Positions 1 to 6,601 of a stretch of 13,373 nucleotides of DNA are shown in pieces. This stretch comes from Saccharicrinis sp041595375. GTDB taxonomy: Bacteria > Bacteroidota > Bacteroidia > Bacteroidales > Marinilabiliaceae. The translations under genes were made by a program, and so were the position numbers. The notes under the pieces are model-generated. The model ran no database searches and was not told the origin of the DNA. It saw only the letters and a list, made by a program, of their open reading frames with translations. Each line of letters opens with the position of its first letter. Position 1 is the stretch's first letter. The stretch is from the NCBI GenBank assembly GCA_041595375.1, contig JBFHKL010000093.1:1-13373 (forward strand), written 5' to 3'.

Positions 1-82
1 AGATTTTGTCCCTTCTTAATAATCGAAAACATTATTTTTACTGTGCGTTAACACTTATTTTTAAAAGACTAAAACAAAGGGA

Positions 83-790
83 ATGAAGAATGTTCAAAGT
101 ATTCCTTATAATGAGCCAGTTGATTTACGTGCCTTTGATATTTTTAAAGGGCTGAGTGATGAAGAAATTGAGACTGTGATGCCATCTATAAGTTGTACAA
201 TGCATAAGCGAGGTTGCACGATTTATCATGAGGGAAGCCGGATTAATGGCACATACCTGGTGGTTGAAGGTATTTTAAAGATATTTAAAACAGGTTTCGA
301 TGGTAAAGAACAAATTATACGTTTCGCTAAGCCCGGCGACTTAATTGGTTTCCGATCAGTTATTAGTGATGAATTGGCCTGTAGTACAACCAAAGTGATA
401 CAGGAGACCGTGTTGTGTTATTTACCAGCAGAAATTCTTGAAAAACTATTCAAAGAAAATCCCCGTTTCTCGATGTCGTTGATGAAACTTACCTGCAAAG
501 AGCTGGGAGAATCAAATAAGTTTTTAACTGATATTGCACAAAAAACGGTACGTGAACGATTAGCCGAGATTTTACTTTTATTAATGGATACTTTTGAATT
601 AGATCAGGACCATACACTACAAATATCCCTCACTCGTGAGGAATTAGCTAATATGGTGGGCACTGCTACTGAATCGGTTATCCGCTTACTGTCAGAATTT
701 AAAAGTGACAAATTAATTGAATTAAACGGACGTAAAATTAAACTACTCAACATTCCAAAACTCATTAAAATAGGAAATGTATACGTATAA
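83..790 (+). CDS. Crp/Fnr-family transcriptional regulator
   Basis: A 235-residue cytosolic DNA-binding regulator. Residues of about 17-125 form a cyclic-nucleotide-binding-like beta barrel, with the glycine-rich GTYLVVEGILKIF strand pair and the KPGDLIGF turn. A long dimerisation helix follows at about 125-170. A Crp-type winged helix-turn-helix covers about 182-224, with recognition-helix region LTREELANMVGTATESVIRL. The length is normal for the family. There are five cysteines (38, 45, 100, 112, 138), but they do not form the N-terminal cluster of classical Fnr, so an Fe-S sensor cannot be claimed; the effector is unknown. The ATG at 83 lies directly after AAAGGGA, a rather close ribosome-binding site. 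The gene is monocistronic, converges with the lar operon, and is followed by a hairpin. Family assignment is firm; target genes and ligand are not visible. The window starts 82 bp upstream, so its promoter may be incomplete. Confidence 0.93.
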   Translation: MKNVQSIPYNEPVDLRAFDIFKGLSDEEIETVMPSISCTMHKRGCTIYHEGSRINGTYLVVEGILKIFKTGFDGKEQIIRFAKPGDLIGFRSVISDELACSTTKVIQETVLCYLPAEILEKLFKENPRFSMSLMKLTCKELGESNKFLTDIAQKTVRERLAEILLLLMDTFELDQDHTLQISLTREELANMVGTATESVIRLLSEFKSDKLIELNGRKIKLLNIPKLIKIGNVYV

Positions 791-810
791 AAGTAGCTAA
801 TATATTTAAG

Positions 811-852
811 CCAATAACTCACCTATAGTATAGTTATTGGTCTTTAATATTT
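811..852 (+). terminator. Rho-independent-like terminator after the Crp/Fnr gene
   Basis: A perfect 9-bp inverted repeat (CCAATAACT at 811-819, AGTTATTGG at 832-840) with a 12-nt loop is followed by the T-rich run TCTTTAATATTTT. It starts 20 bp after the regulator's stop codon. On the minus strand the sequence after the stem is less T-rich, so it mainly serves the plus-strand gene. It could still help end the converging lar transcript. Confidence 0.6.
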
Positions 853-975
853 TATAAACCACTCTACACACATAGCGAATTACCAAGCATGCCTTTTAAG
901 TGATATATTATCGCACAAACACACGCACTAAAATTTCGTAGTTCATAGTTGCAGTAGCTATTCATTGAAATTTAT

Positions 976-1803
976 TCATTGAACCAAGTAAATACACAAT
1001 GGGGGTATATCCAAATCCTTCCCTCCTCTGGAGTAGCCTTTAGCAAGCAATTTTTCATCCTGGTTCGGAGTATGTACAGATGTGGCCTTTAAAGCCGCCA
1101 AAATAGCAGAGCCTGTAGGCGTACAAAGCTCAACATCAATAGGTCCTGAATGTGATGGAATATTATGTTTCTCAATAATGATTTTTGTAGCCGGTGCAGG
1201 AGCCTCCATTTCGCCATGCGAAAACTTTATTCTGCCCCCTCCTAGTGAAACAGGTGCAGCCAGAGATGCTTTGACAGGAGCATTTAATAATTGTAAACCT
1301 TTAGCAGCACCAATAATATCAATAATAATATCCTGTGCCTCATGCAACCATGCCTCCTCTTGTTCTTCGTGATGATGATGATGATGGGAATGCCCATGAT
1401 GATGACCTTCTAAATCATCATGAGAATGTTCATGGGAATGATGGTGATGATCAGTTAAGAAGGTATTTTCAATATGGGCCTGTTTTTCACCTTTAATTAA
1501 TACCTCTAATACCTCATTGGCAAAATGAAGATATGCACCATCTATTTTCAATGCATCCAAAAGCATATTCAATAACACACGGGCTTTTGAAGCGGCGAGA
1601 TGTCCATGATTATGATTCATTGTCATCAGCAATCGGGTAGCCTCATCATGTGTTTTAACGGCCTTTATCGAAGATTCGCCTATTTTATTGGCAGCCATCA
1701 TCATGGCCTTAATCATCTCCTTTTCGTTTGCTCCGGCAGAAATTAAGGCTGCGGCAAACATATCACCGGCCATACCACCTGTTGCATCTAGTATTAAGTT
1801 CAT
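976..1803 (-). CDS. larC: LarC-like nickel insertion protein, short form lacking the LarC2 half (NPN cofactor synthesis)
   Basis: LarC inserts nickel into the pyridinium dithiocarboxylate nucleotide to complete the NPN cofactor, in a CTP-dependent reaction. The 275-residue product starts MNLILDATGGMAGDM, matching the family's usual first residues, so the ATG at 1803 is preferred. An ATG at 1878, overlapping larB by 14 bp, would add 25 residues with no family match. Residues 119-145 are a loop with 17 histidines in 27 positions, followed by a LHE...DIIIDIIGAA segment that replaces the usual HFHEVGAVDSIVDIVG. The LGGGRIKFSHGEMEAPAPAT and CTPTGSA motifs follow. The protein ends at GGKDLDIPPLCIYLVQ, which is the end of the LarC1 region. 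Known LarC proteins are about 400 residues and continue into a CTP/metal-binding LarC2 domain, which is absent here in all frames down to the crp gene. It is the last gene of larE-larB-larC. The family call is firm; catalytic competence is uncertain. Confidence 0.85.
   Translation of the reverse strand: MNLILDATGGMAGDMFAAALISAGANEKEMIKAMMMAANKIGESSIKAVKTHDEATRLLMTMNHNHGHLAASKARVLLNMLLDALKIDGAYLHFANEVLEVLIKGEKQAHIENTFLTDHHHHSHEHSHDDLEGHHHGHSHHHHHHEEQEEAWLHEAQDIIIDIIGAAKGLQLLNAPVKASLAAPVSLGGGRIKFSHGEMEAPAPATKIIIEKHNIPSHSGPIDVELCTPTGSAILAALKATSVHTPNQDEKLLAKGYSRGGKDLDIPPLCIYLVQ
1369..1449 (-). repeat. Histidine-codon low-complexity tract inside larC
   Basis: This tract encodes the 27-residue His-rich loop (17 His, with Ser, Glu, Asp and Gly). 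It includes a short trinucleotide run of five ATG units on the plus strand at about 1372-1386. Such runs can change length by replication slippage in whole codons. A role in nickel binding or storage is inferred by analogy with His-rich tails of other nickel-handling proteins. Confidence 0.7.
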
Positions 1804-1864
1804 ATAATCATTTTTTTTAGAGTTTAAGGCCTGCCAGCATTTTAAACCAGACAATAAGCCTTCA

Positions 1865-2605
1865 CTAACTTGAGGCATTCTTAGAAATTAAAGCCGCCAC
1901 AACAGCAGCACGAAGGCCACCATCAATATTAACGACCGTTAGATTTGGGGCACAGGAAGCCAACATTGATGTTAATGCTGCTTCACTGGCTCTAAAACCA
2001 TAGCCCACTGAGGTAGGAACACCGATGACGGGCAAGGACACCATGGAGGCCACAAAGGGAGCTAAAGCACCTTCCATACCGGCTACAACAATTATGGCTT
2101 TCACATCATGTTCAATACCTTTCTGTATAGCTTCTATCACACGTGTAGGATGGGAAATTCCTCTATCTTCAAAAACCAAAGGATTTACACCTACAGACTT
2201 CAGTAAAATTTCACATTCTTCGGTAACTGGATGATCAGCCGAACCTGCACTCACCACTAACACATGACCTTTGCAAGGAGGCAATTCACCTATAACAATC
2301 ACATTATCACCTTTTAAAACCGGATGATAAGGAGCTAATTGCGACATGAGTTCCTCATTAAATTTACTGCGAGAAACGACCACCCTGGTATGTTGAGTAA
2401 GGATATGCTCAACCAGCTCCACCGTTTGATCAAGAGTTTTATATTCACCATAAATGATCTCAGGAATATTTGTTCGCATCCCCCTGTTAACATCTAAAAT
2501 ATAACGGCTCGCAGTTTCCATCCACTCTAGCGAGAAATGTCTTTTTGCATCGCTTTTTGATAATTCGCCAGATTTTATCTGGTCATATAGTTCTTCAAAA
2601 GTCAT
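1865..2605 (-). CDS. larB: LarB, nicotinic acid adenine dinucleotide carboxylase/hydrolase (NPN cofactor synthesis)
   Basis: LarB carries out the first step of NPN synthesis in the cytosol. It carboxylates C5 of the pyridinium ring of nicotinic acid adenine dinucleotide and cleaves the phosphoanhydride, releasing AMP. The 246-residue product has the expected two parts. An N-terminal helical region holds the RGMRTNIPEIIYGEYKT segment (about 41-57). A PurE-like C-terminal domain from about 115 carries VSAGSADHPVTEE (118-130), VVAGMEGAL (173-181), VIGVPTSVGYG (193-203) and SCAPNLTVVNIDGG (217-230). Cys218 sits where the family's essential cysteine lies. The start ATG (2603-2605) overlaps the larE stop in an ATGA arrangement, which implies translational coupling. 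Length and motifs are typical, and nothing looks broken. Confidence 0.95.
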   Translation of the reverse strand: MTFEELYDQIKSGELSKSDAKRHFSLEWMETASRYILDVNRGMRTNIPEIIYGEYKTLDQTVELVEHILTQHTRVVVSRSKFNEELMSQLAPYHPVLKGDNVIVIGELPPCKGHVLVVSAGSADHPVTEECEILLKSVGVNPLVFEDRGISHPTRVIEAIQKGIEHDVKAIIVVAGMEGALAPFVASMVSLPVIGVPTSVGYGFRASEAALTSMLASCAPNLTVVNIDGGLRAAVVAALISKNASS

Positions 2606-3387
2606 TTCTTAATTCTCTTATCATAAACATTAGGCCGCGAAGGCTTTAAATCAATAGTTGTAAAAAGAGCCACTTTCTCCCCCAAAGCTAACACAGAATT
2701 CCTAAAATCCTCATCATTAAAGGCACAAAAACTATCTTGTTGTGAAAGTTCAATACGTAAATGATCTACATCATCGAAACGACATCTCACGTTATAATCT
2801 TTGGTTGCATCAATCACCATCCTTTCAATGCCTCTGACAATATCCATGTGTTTCTTTTCCAATGGCATAGAATAATTAAATCGTGTTGCCATACAACTCT
2901 CTAAATGGGCTAGCTCAGCGTTAGCCCCCATATGTAAAGCCATGTCACGAGCTTCTGCCGAAGTAATACCTAAATCTGCCAAGGGAGAAACAACTCCATG
3001 CTCAAGCAAGGCCTTTATCCCGGGTCTATAGCCATTATCGCTACCTGTTGTTCCATCCATAATGGTCACCTCATTACCGAGCATCTTAATACCCTGTATG
3101 ATTTGTGATTTACAAAAAAAACATCTATTAACAGGATTTATTACGACCTCCTTATCTGGGTTTATTACAATCACGTTAAGTTCCTGTTGCGATAAGTATT
3201 TCGCTTGTTGCCTGATATCTTCTTCGTCGGCTCTTCCAAAACCATTGTTAATCCAAACAGGAATTACTTTTACCCCAGCTTTTACCGAAGCACCTAAAAC
3301 GGCACAACTATCGAGCCCGCCGGAGAACATCAGATAACTTTCTCCTATTCCTCTGATCTTTTGTACTAATTTTTCTAATTTATCCAT
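2602..3387 (-). CDS. larE: LarE, ATP-dependent sulfur insertase (NPN cofactor synthesis)
   Basis: LarE adenylates the pyridine biscarboxylate mononucleotide and replaces the carboxylate oxygens with sulfur, giving the dithiocarboxylate that LarC metallates. The 261-residue product has an N-terminal PP-loop ATP pyrophosphatase motif SGGLDS (22-27) and a DGTTGSDNGYRPG segment matching the family's DGTNADD..YRPG. A C-terminal LarE domain carries SCMATRF. Three cysteines are notable: Cys89 and Cys92 in NRCFFCK, and Cys165 in ESCMATRF. The last is the position of the sacrificial cysteine of Lactobacillus LarE. The additional pair is the hallmark of homologues thought to hold a [4Fe-4S] cluster. 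The ATG at 3387 is chosen over a GTG at 3405 because it starts MDKLEKL and lies at a normal distance from a promoter box at 3422-3429. It is the first gene of the operon. Confidence 0.94.
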   Translation of the reverse strand: MDKLEKLVQKIRGIGESYLMFSGGLDSCAVLGASVKAGVKVIPVWINNGFGRADEEDIRQQAKYLSQQELNVIVINPDKEVVINPVNRCFFCKSQIIQGIKMLGNEVTIMDGTTGSDNGYRPGIKALLEHGVVSPLADLGITSAEARDMALHMGANAELAHLESCMATRFNYSMPLEKKHMDIVRGIERMVIDATKDYNVRCRFDDVDHLRIELSQQDSFCAFNDEDFRNSVLALGEKVALFTTIDLKPSRPNVYDKRIKK

Positions 3388-3421
3388 CCGCAATATATAT
3401 GACACAATTAACCAACAAAGT

Positions 3422-3429
3422 CAAATTTA
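3422..3429 (-). promoter_or_regulatory. Bacteroidota-type -7 box for the lar operon
   Basis: Read on the minus strand this is TAAATTTG, an exact match to TAnnTTTG, lying 34 bp before the larE ATG. It implies a leader of roughly 25-30 nt. No clear TTTG -33 element is found 17-23 bp further upstream, so only the -7 half is supported. The same octamer stands upstream of pheS with a good -33 element. Confidence 0.45.
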
Positions 3430-3475
3430 AGTACTTTATTGTATATTTACATGTTACAATTTGCAATTTATTTAG

Positions 3476-3483
3476 CATATTTG
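3476..3483 (+). promoter_or_regulatory. Possible -7 box for the acyl-CoA synthetase gene
   Basis: CATATTTG differs by one base from TAnnTTTG and lies 33 bp before the preferred ATG at 3517. That would give a leader of about 27 nt, similar to those inferred for lar and pheS. The nearest TTTG (3460-3463) is only 12 bp upstream, too close for a good -33 element, so the call is weak. Confidence 0.25.
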
Positions 3484-3516
3484 TCGCCCCTTTCCCTTTC
3501 CGCAAATAAAAATTTT

Positions 3517-5154
3517 ATGAACAATAATGGATTTATAGGCATGATTCACAATGCCTTAACTACTTATGAAGAACGATCAGCATTTACCGATTACAAAGGA
3601 GAAACCTATTCGTATCATCAGGTAGCAGAAAGAATTTACTGGATTCACGAAGTATTTAAACAGTCCAATATTAAAAAGGGAGACAGGGTAGCACTTATAG
3701 GCCGAAACCTAAGCCACTATGCCATTACCTATATTGCCTCAGTTTCATATGGAGCCGTTATCGTTCCCATACTGGTTGATTTTGGCAGCAATGAAATTCA
3801 CCACATTGTCAATCATTCTGAGTCAAAATTTTTATTTTCTACTGACCTAGTTTTTAATAAAATTGACGAGAGTAAGATGCCTCATATTAAAGGCATCATG
3901 AATATAGAAAACTTCAAACCCCTAATTAGCTGTTCAGTTGATCTGAAAAAGATAAGCGATAATATAAAGGTTCCAAAAGATTTCAAAGCTGAAATGCTGA
4001 CATTCCCAACTATAGGTGCAGATGAACTAATGGTATTATCCTATACTTCTGGCACATCGGGTTTTTCAAAGGGCGTGATGCTACCACACAGAAGCATCTG
4101 GTCAAATGTATTTTTTGCTTGGGAGAAACTTGAACTGATGCCTGGAAACAGAATTGTTTCTTTTTTACCCCTGGCTCATGCTTACGGCTGTTTATTTGAT
4201 TTTTTATGGCCCTTTACCAGAGGATGCCACATTACCTTTTTAACTCGAATCCCTTCGCCCAAAATTATTACCGAGGCCTTTCAACAGATTAAACCTCATC
4301 TTATCTTATCGGTCCCTCTGATTATTGAAAAGATATTTAAAAGAAATATACTTCCTGCTCTGGAAAAACCAACGGTTAAAGCCATTAGTAAAATACCACT
4401 ACTCAACCAGGTGATTTATCAAAAGGTAAAGAAACAACTTACTCAGGTATTTGGAGGTGAATTTTATCAAATTATCATTGGTGGGGCAGCTTTAAATAAA
4501 GACGTAGAAGGCTTCTTGAGAAAGATTGGCTTCCCTTTTACTGTGGGCTATGGAATGACAGAATGCGGACCACTGATAAGTTATGAACCATTTAACAGCA
4601 CGCAGCCACATTCTGCAGGTAGATTAGTCGACCGTATGGAAGTTCGTATTGATTCTACAGACCCATATAACGAAGTAGGAGAAATCATGGTAAAAGGATC
4701 CAATACCATGTTGGGGTATATTAAAAACGAAGAAGCTACAAAAATGGCTTTTGACAAAGATGGCTGGTTACATACAGGTGATTTAGGTATCATAGACCAG
4801 AATAACTTCATTTACATCAAGGGACGGTGTAAGAACATGATACTAAGCGGCTCCGGACAAAACATTTATCCCGAAGAGATTGAAGCCAAAATTAATCATA
4901 TGGAATATGCGCAAGAATGCCTGGTTCGTGATATGGGAGATGGCAAATTAGAAGCCCTTGTATACCCCGACTATGAATTAGCCGATGCCGAAGAATTAAC
5001 GGAGAACCAATTAACCCAGAAAATTGAAAACTTGAAGAAACTGGTGAACGCAGAGTTACCTACCTATATGAACCTAACCAAAGTAACTCTGTTTCCCGAG
5101 GAATTTGACAAGACTCCAAAGAAAAGTATTAAACGATATAAATACATTAAGTAA
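3517..5154 (+). CDS. AMP-binding acyl-CoA synthetase (long-chain fatty acid-CoA ligase type)
   Basis: An ANL-superfamily enzyme expected to activate a carboxylic acid, probably a fatty acid, first to the acyl-AMP and then to the acyl-CoA. The 545-residue product carries the P-loop signature YTSGTSGFSKGV (176-187), the adenine-binding motif VGYGMTECGP (343-352), the TGD motif (420-422), and the hinge with IKGRCKNMI...GQNIYPEEIE from about 434. This is the layout of long-chain ligases. The C-terminal A10 motif reads KTPKKSIKRYKY. Compared with the usual TPxxKIKR, a Ser occupies the position of the catalytic lysine if aligned without gaps. The first conserved residues start just after the ATG at 3517. 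An in-frame TTG at 3439 would add 26 hydrophobic residues upstream of the likely transcription start and is not favoured. The gene is divergent from the lar operon, with no partner gene, so the substrate cannot be read from context. Confidence 0.88.
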   Translation: MNNNGFIGMIHNALTTYEERSAFTDYKGETYSYHQVAERIYWIHEVFKQSNIKKGDRVALIGRNLSHYAITYIASVSYGAVIVPILVDFGSNEIHHIVNHSESKFLFSTDLVFNKIDESKMPHIKGIMNIENFKPLISCSVDLKKISDNIKVPKDFKAEMLTFPTIGADELMVLSYTSGTSGFSKGVMLPHRSIWSNVFFAWEKLELMPGNRIVSFLPLAHAYGCLFDFLWPFTRGCHITFLTRIPSPKIITEAFQQIKPHLILSVPLIIEKIFKRNILPALEKPTVKAISKIPLLNQVIYQKVKKQLTQVFGGEFYQIIIGGAALNKDVEGFLRKIGFPFTVGYGMTECGPLISYEPFNSTQPHSAGRLVDRMEVRIDSTDPYNEVGEIMVKGSNTMLGYIKNEEATKMAFDKDGWLHTGDLGIIDQNNFIYIKGRCKNMILSGSGQNIYPEEIEAKINHMEYAQECLVRDMGDGKLEALVYPDYELADAEELTENQLTQKIENLKKLVNAELPTYMNLTKVTLFPEEFDKTPKKSIKRYKYIK

Positions 5155-5294
5155 AGTATATAGGGCAAAATTTAAACACTATAACTATATTTAAAACATA
5201 TTGATAAGGAGTTTATTACAAATACACTTAAACTTACTATTCAAGTTAAGTAAGCGTGTTAAGAAACAACCAAAAGTGATACGATAGCTTAAAA

Positions 5295-5309
5295 TTTCAA
5301 TTATTGAAA
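5295..5309. promoter_or_regulatory. 15-bp odd palindrome upstream of pdxB
   Basis: TTTCAAT-T-ATTGAAA is a perfect 7-bp dyad around a single base, 51 bp before the pdxB start. It has the shape of a repressor or activator half-site pair. It is AT-rich, and its regulator is unknown, so a chance dyad is possible. Confidence 0.3.
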
Positions 5310-5343
5310 AGGAAATTTACTGATCACCATCGTCTATAATAAG

Positions 5344-5359
5344 TTATATGATCATATAA
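5344..5359. promoter_or_regulatory. Perfect 16-bp palindrome abutting the pdxB start codon
   Basis: TTATATGATCATATAA is a perfect even palindrome ending one base before the pdxB ATG at 5361. It lies in the leader, exactly where ribosomes would bind. It could act as a DNA operator or be incidental AT-rich symmetry. A folded RNA hairpin is unlikely because a perfect dyad leaves no loop unless the central pairs open. Confidence 0.35.
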
Positions 5360-5360
5360 A

Positions 5361-6518
5361 ATGGATACAAGGATTAAAATAATTGCCGACAATAAAATAC
5401 CTTTTCTGCAGAATATCTTAGAACCCTATGCAGAAGTAGAATATCTTCCAGGAGCAGATACAGGAGCCTCTCAGGTAAAAACCGCTGATGCGCTAATTAC
5501 CCGAACACGCACAAAATGCACAGAGAACATACTACAAGAGAGTAAGGTAAAAATAATTACTACAGCTACCATTGGGTTCGATCATATTGACACGCAATAT
5601 TGCGCACAAAATAAAATTGAATGGACAAATGCACCCGGCTGTAACTCTGGTTCGGTAAAACAATATATCGCTTCTGTTTTAGCTATACTGGCCACAAAAA
5701 AACAGATGCCCTTAGCGAATAAAACACTGGGTATTATTGGTGTTGGTAACGTAGGATCCAAAGTAAAAACCGTTGCCGAGGCATTGGGCATGCGAGTACT
5801 GCTTAATGATCCTCCTCGCGCAGAAAAGGAAGGCAAGCAAGACTTTACAGATCTGGATATCCTATTATCTCAATCAGACATCATCACCTTTCATGTCCCT
5901 CTACAACGCAGCGGAAAATACAAAACATTTCACTTGGGTAACGATGAATTATTTGCCAAATGCAAAAAAGAGGTCATCATCATCAACAGTTCCAGAGGAG
6001 AAGTGATCAATAATGCTGATTTACTGGATGCCTTAAAAGACAACCGAATTAACGAAGCTATACTTGATGTGTGGGAAAACGAACCAGATATTGATCCTGA
6101 ACTACTGAAGAATGTCCTAATAGCTACCCCTCACATTGCTGGATATTCCGTTGACGGGAAAGCCAATGGAACAGCGATGAGTGTTCAAGCCATCAGTCGT
6201 TTTTTTAATCTTCCATTAAAAGAATGGTATCCGGAAAACCTCCCTGAACCAGAAAATCCGCTCATTGAAGTGAATGCTAGCAATAAATCATTACAGGAAA
6301 TATTAGCAGGGTGCATTTTACACACTTACAATATTATGGAAGATGATGGTAGATTGAGAGAAAACCCGTCATCCTTTGAGCAACAAAGAGGATCTTACCC
6401 GATAAGGCGAGAATTTGGCGCTTATCAAATAAAACTAAATAACGGATCTGATTTCATAAAGAAATCTTTAAACAAAATAGGTTTTAACGATGTTCAAGTA
6501 ATCTATAAAGATTTATAA
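5361..6518 (+). CDS. pdxB: Erythronate-4-phosphate dehydrogenase (vitamin B6 synthesis)
   Basis: PdxB oxidises 4-phosphoerythronate to the 2-oxo acid in the DXP-dependent pyridoxal phosphate pathway, in the cytosol. The 385-residue product is a D-2-hydroxyacid dehydrogenase. Its substrate-binding domain has ATIGFDHID and NAPGCNSGSV (about 69-99). An NAD-binding Rossmann fold has GxGxxG as GVGNVG (127-132). Catalytic residues are Arg212 in SSRGE, Glu241 in ENEPD and His258 in TPHIAGYS. The LNDPPR after the Rossmann strand, the HIAGYSVDGKANGT run and the C-terminal dimerisation extension (from about 290) separate PdxB from SerA and other relatives. Full length, with no damage seen. No other pdx gene is in the window, and the gnd gene follows after 83 bp on the same strand. 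Confidence 0.93.
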   Translation: MDTRIKIIADNKIPFLQNILEPYAEVEYLPGADTGASQVKTADALITRTRTKCTENILQESKVKIITTATIGFDHIDTQYCAQNKIEWTNAPGCNSGSVKQYIASVLAILATKKQMPLANKTLGIIGVGNVGSKVKTVAEALGMRVLLNDPPRAEKEGKQDFTDLDILLSQSDIITFHVPLQRSGKYKTFHLGNDELFAKCKKEVIIINSSRGEVINNADLLDALKDNRINEAILDVWENEPDIDPELLKNVLIATPHIAGYSVDGKANGTAMSVQAISRFFNLPLKEWYPENLPEPENPLIEVNASNKSLQEILAGCILHTYNIMEDDGRLRENPSSFEQQRGSYPIRREFGAYQIKLNNGSDFIKKSLNKIGFNDVQVIYKDL

Positions 6519-6519
6519 T

Positions 6520-6527
6520 TATCTTTG
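6520..6527 (+). promoter_or_regulatory. Possible -7 box for gnd
   Basis: TATCTTTG is an exact TAnnTTTG match just after the pdxB stop codon, 74 bp before the gnd ATG. No TTTG element is found at the expected distance upstream, so read-through from pdxB or another promoter is equally possible. Confidence 0.3.
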
Positions 6528-6601
6528 GATTATTCGCCTTGAAAATTCTATCAAATATTATTTATCAAAGCCGGTTTTTGTTGTACTTAACGAAATAAAA
6601 A

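Noticed and set aside
1..82. Promoter or Fnr-type box upstream of the Crp/Fnr gene
   Set aside because: TTTG at 5-8 and TATTTTTA at 33-40 are a poor fit to the consensus, and no TTGAT-N4-ATCAA dyad is present; the region is cut by the window edge.
960..983. Direct repeat ATTCATTGAA (960-969 and 974-983) spanning the larC stop
   Set aside because: Only two short copies 14 bp apart, with no flanking mobile-element features; most likely a small local duplication.
790..990. Programmed frameshift joining larC to a downstream larC2, as in Lactiplantibacillus
   Set aside because: No LarC2-like coding sequence follows in any minus-strand frame; the frames contain stops and AT-rich noise before the crp terminator.
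1082..1372. Plus-strand ORF opposite larC
   Set aside because: Antisense shadow of a well-supported gene with no recognisable protein features.
1804..1878. 25-codon N-terminal extension of larC from the ATG at 1878
   Set aside because: The extra residues have no resemblance to the LarC family start, while the ATG at 1803 begins exactly at the conserved N-terminus. The 14-bp overlap with larB keeps the alternative possible.
3388..3405. GTG start for larE at 3405
   Set aside because: It would leave only about 10 nt between the inferred transcription start and the codon, and adds six residues not typical of the family.
3439..3516. TTG start of the acyl-CoA synthetase giving a hydrophobic, signal-like N-terminus
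   Set aside because: The enzyme family is cytosolic and the ATG at 3517 fits the conserved start. The segment is simply AT-rich promoter DNA.
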